The translations under genes were made by a program, and so were the position numbers. 5,204 nucleotides of DNA from Clostridia bacterium (GTDB lineage: Bacteria > Bacillota > Clostridia > Christensenellales > Borkfalkiaceae): the NCBI GenBank assembly GCA_900766495.1, contig CAAFVM010000055.1, positions 1-5,204 on the forward strand, written 5' to 3'. Below, in pieces: positions 4,923-5,204 of the stretch (position 1 is the first letter of the stretch; each line of letters starts with the position of its first letter). The notes below the pieces were generated by a model. The model made no database searches, was not told the DNA's origin, and saw only the letters and a list, made by a program, of their open reading frames with translations.

Positions 4923-5204
4923 AGGCATTCCATTCCTTATCACTAACAACCGTAAAGGCGGCTTTTTGACCCTTTCAGCCAACCGCTCGCTCATAGTATG
5001 TCCAATACAATTTCGTTCGCGTTTGTCTGAAATCATTCAAAAATACGCTCTTTACGGCGCTGCGCGTTTTTACGGAGAAGAAATTAGGTTTTAGCCAAGG
5101 CAAACGACCGAAAACGTACTTGACCCGTACGTTGATGGGAGTTTAACGCAGGATAAAACAATTTATTCCCGTAAAAATTATTAGTGATGAAGAATGGAAT
5201 GCCT
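4923..5204. mobile_element. MITE-like element with terminal inverted repeats
   Basis: The 27 bp at 4923-4949 and the reverse complement of 5178-5204 agree at 24 positions; the outermost 13 are identical. The 282 bp enclosed have no transposase or other long frame. They are rich in internal symmetry: CCGTAAAG/CTTTACGG (4950-4957, 5050-5057), TTTTTACGG/CCGTAAAAA (5067-5075, 5169-5177) and, between the latter arms, a 72-bp imperfect palindrome (5088-5159). This is the build of a non-autonomous element that would be moved in trans by a transposase elsewhere. The right end coincides with the window edge, so the target-site duplication and any outward extension of the repeat cannot be seen. The transposase family is not identified. 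Confidence 0.65.
5088..5159. repeat. 72-bp imperfect palindrome inside the MITE-like element
   Basis: Nested pairings: GTTTTA (5088-5093) with TAAAAC (5154-5159), CC (5095-5096) with GG (5151-5152), AAAC (5102-5105) with GTTT (5141-5144), CC (5108-5109) with GG (5138-5139), and a perfect AACGTAC/GTACGTT stem (5113-5119, 5127-5133) with a 7-base loop TTGACCC. The interrupted stem could fold as RNA or extrude as a DNA hairpin. No function is assignable. Confidence 0.6.

Noticed and set aside
1..5204. tRNA, rRNA or known riboswitch
   Set aside because: No cloverleaf, rRNA-like segment or recognisable riboswitch core was found on either strand by reading.

Overview
The window looks like chromosomal DNA from an anaerobic, fermentative member of the Bacillota (Clostridia-like). 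This is inferred from purine-rich Shine-Dalgarno sites ahead of all four genes, AT-rich spacers, and a pyrophosphate-type phosphofructokinase of the kind found in Clostridia. The species cannot be read from the sequence. It holds four confident genes of central carbon and nucleoside metabolism, and both edges carry non-coding repeats.

Layout: 1-456 has no credible gene. It is a mosaic of short palindromes and decayed intergenic repeats. A bidirectional terminator (456-489) follows. Two minus-strand genes come next: a PPi-dependent phosphofructokinase (497-1747) and, upstream of it in transcription order, an ATP-dependent phosphofructokinase pfkA (1954-2913), with a hairpin between them. A 443-bp divergent intergenic region (2914-3356) carries the pfkA leader and a strong extended -10 promoter for deoC. 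On the plus strand lie deoC (3357-4025) and deoD (4137-4868), separated by 111 bp that can form alternative RNA stems. From 4923 to the window edge is a MITE-like element with imperfect terminal inverted repeats and no transposase.

How the genes fit together: DeoD splits purine (deoxy)nucleosides into base and (deoxy)ribose-1-phosphate. After isomerisation by a phosphopentomutase (not in this window), DeoC cleaves deoxyribose-5-phosphate to acetaldehyde and glyceraldehyde-3-phosphate, which enters lower glycolysis. The two phosphofructokinases control the upper step, one irreversible and allosteric (ATP), the other reversible and PPi-linked.

The most unusual signal is a perfectly conserved 13-bp word, TATAAGTCGATTA. 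It occurs four times, always downstream of a gene and in the same sense as that gene, twice as the apical part of a terminator-like hairpin. One copy abuts the MITE-like element, and the element's two ends read outward in the same frame with only synonymous or conservative differences. The word may therefore be the outer end of a longer terminal repeat, or a 3'-end RNA element. The sequence just beyond base 5204 would help decide.
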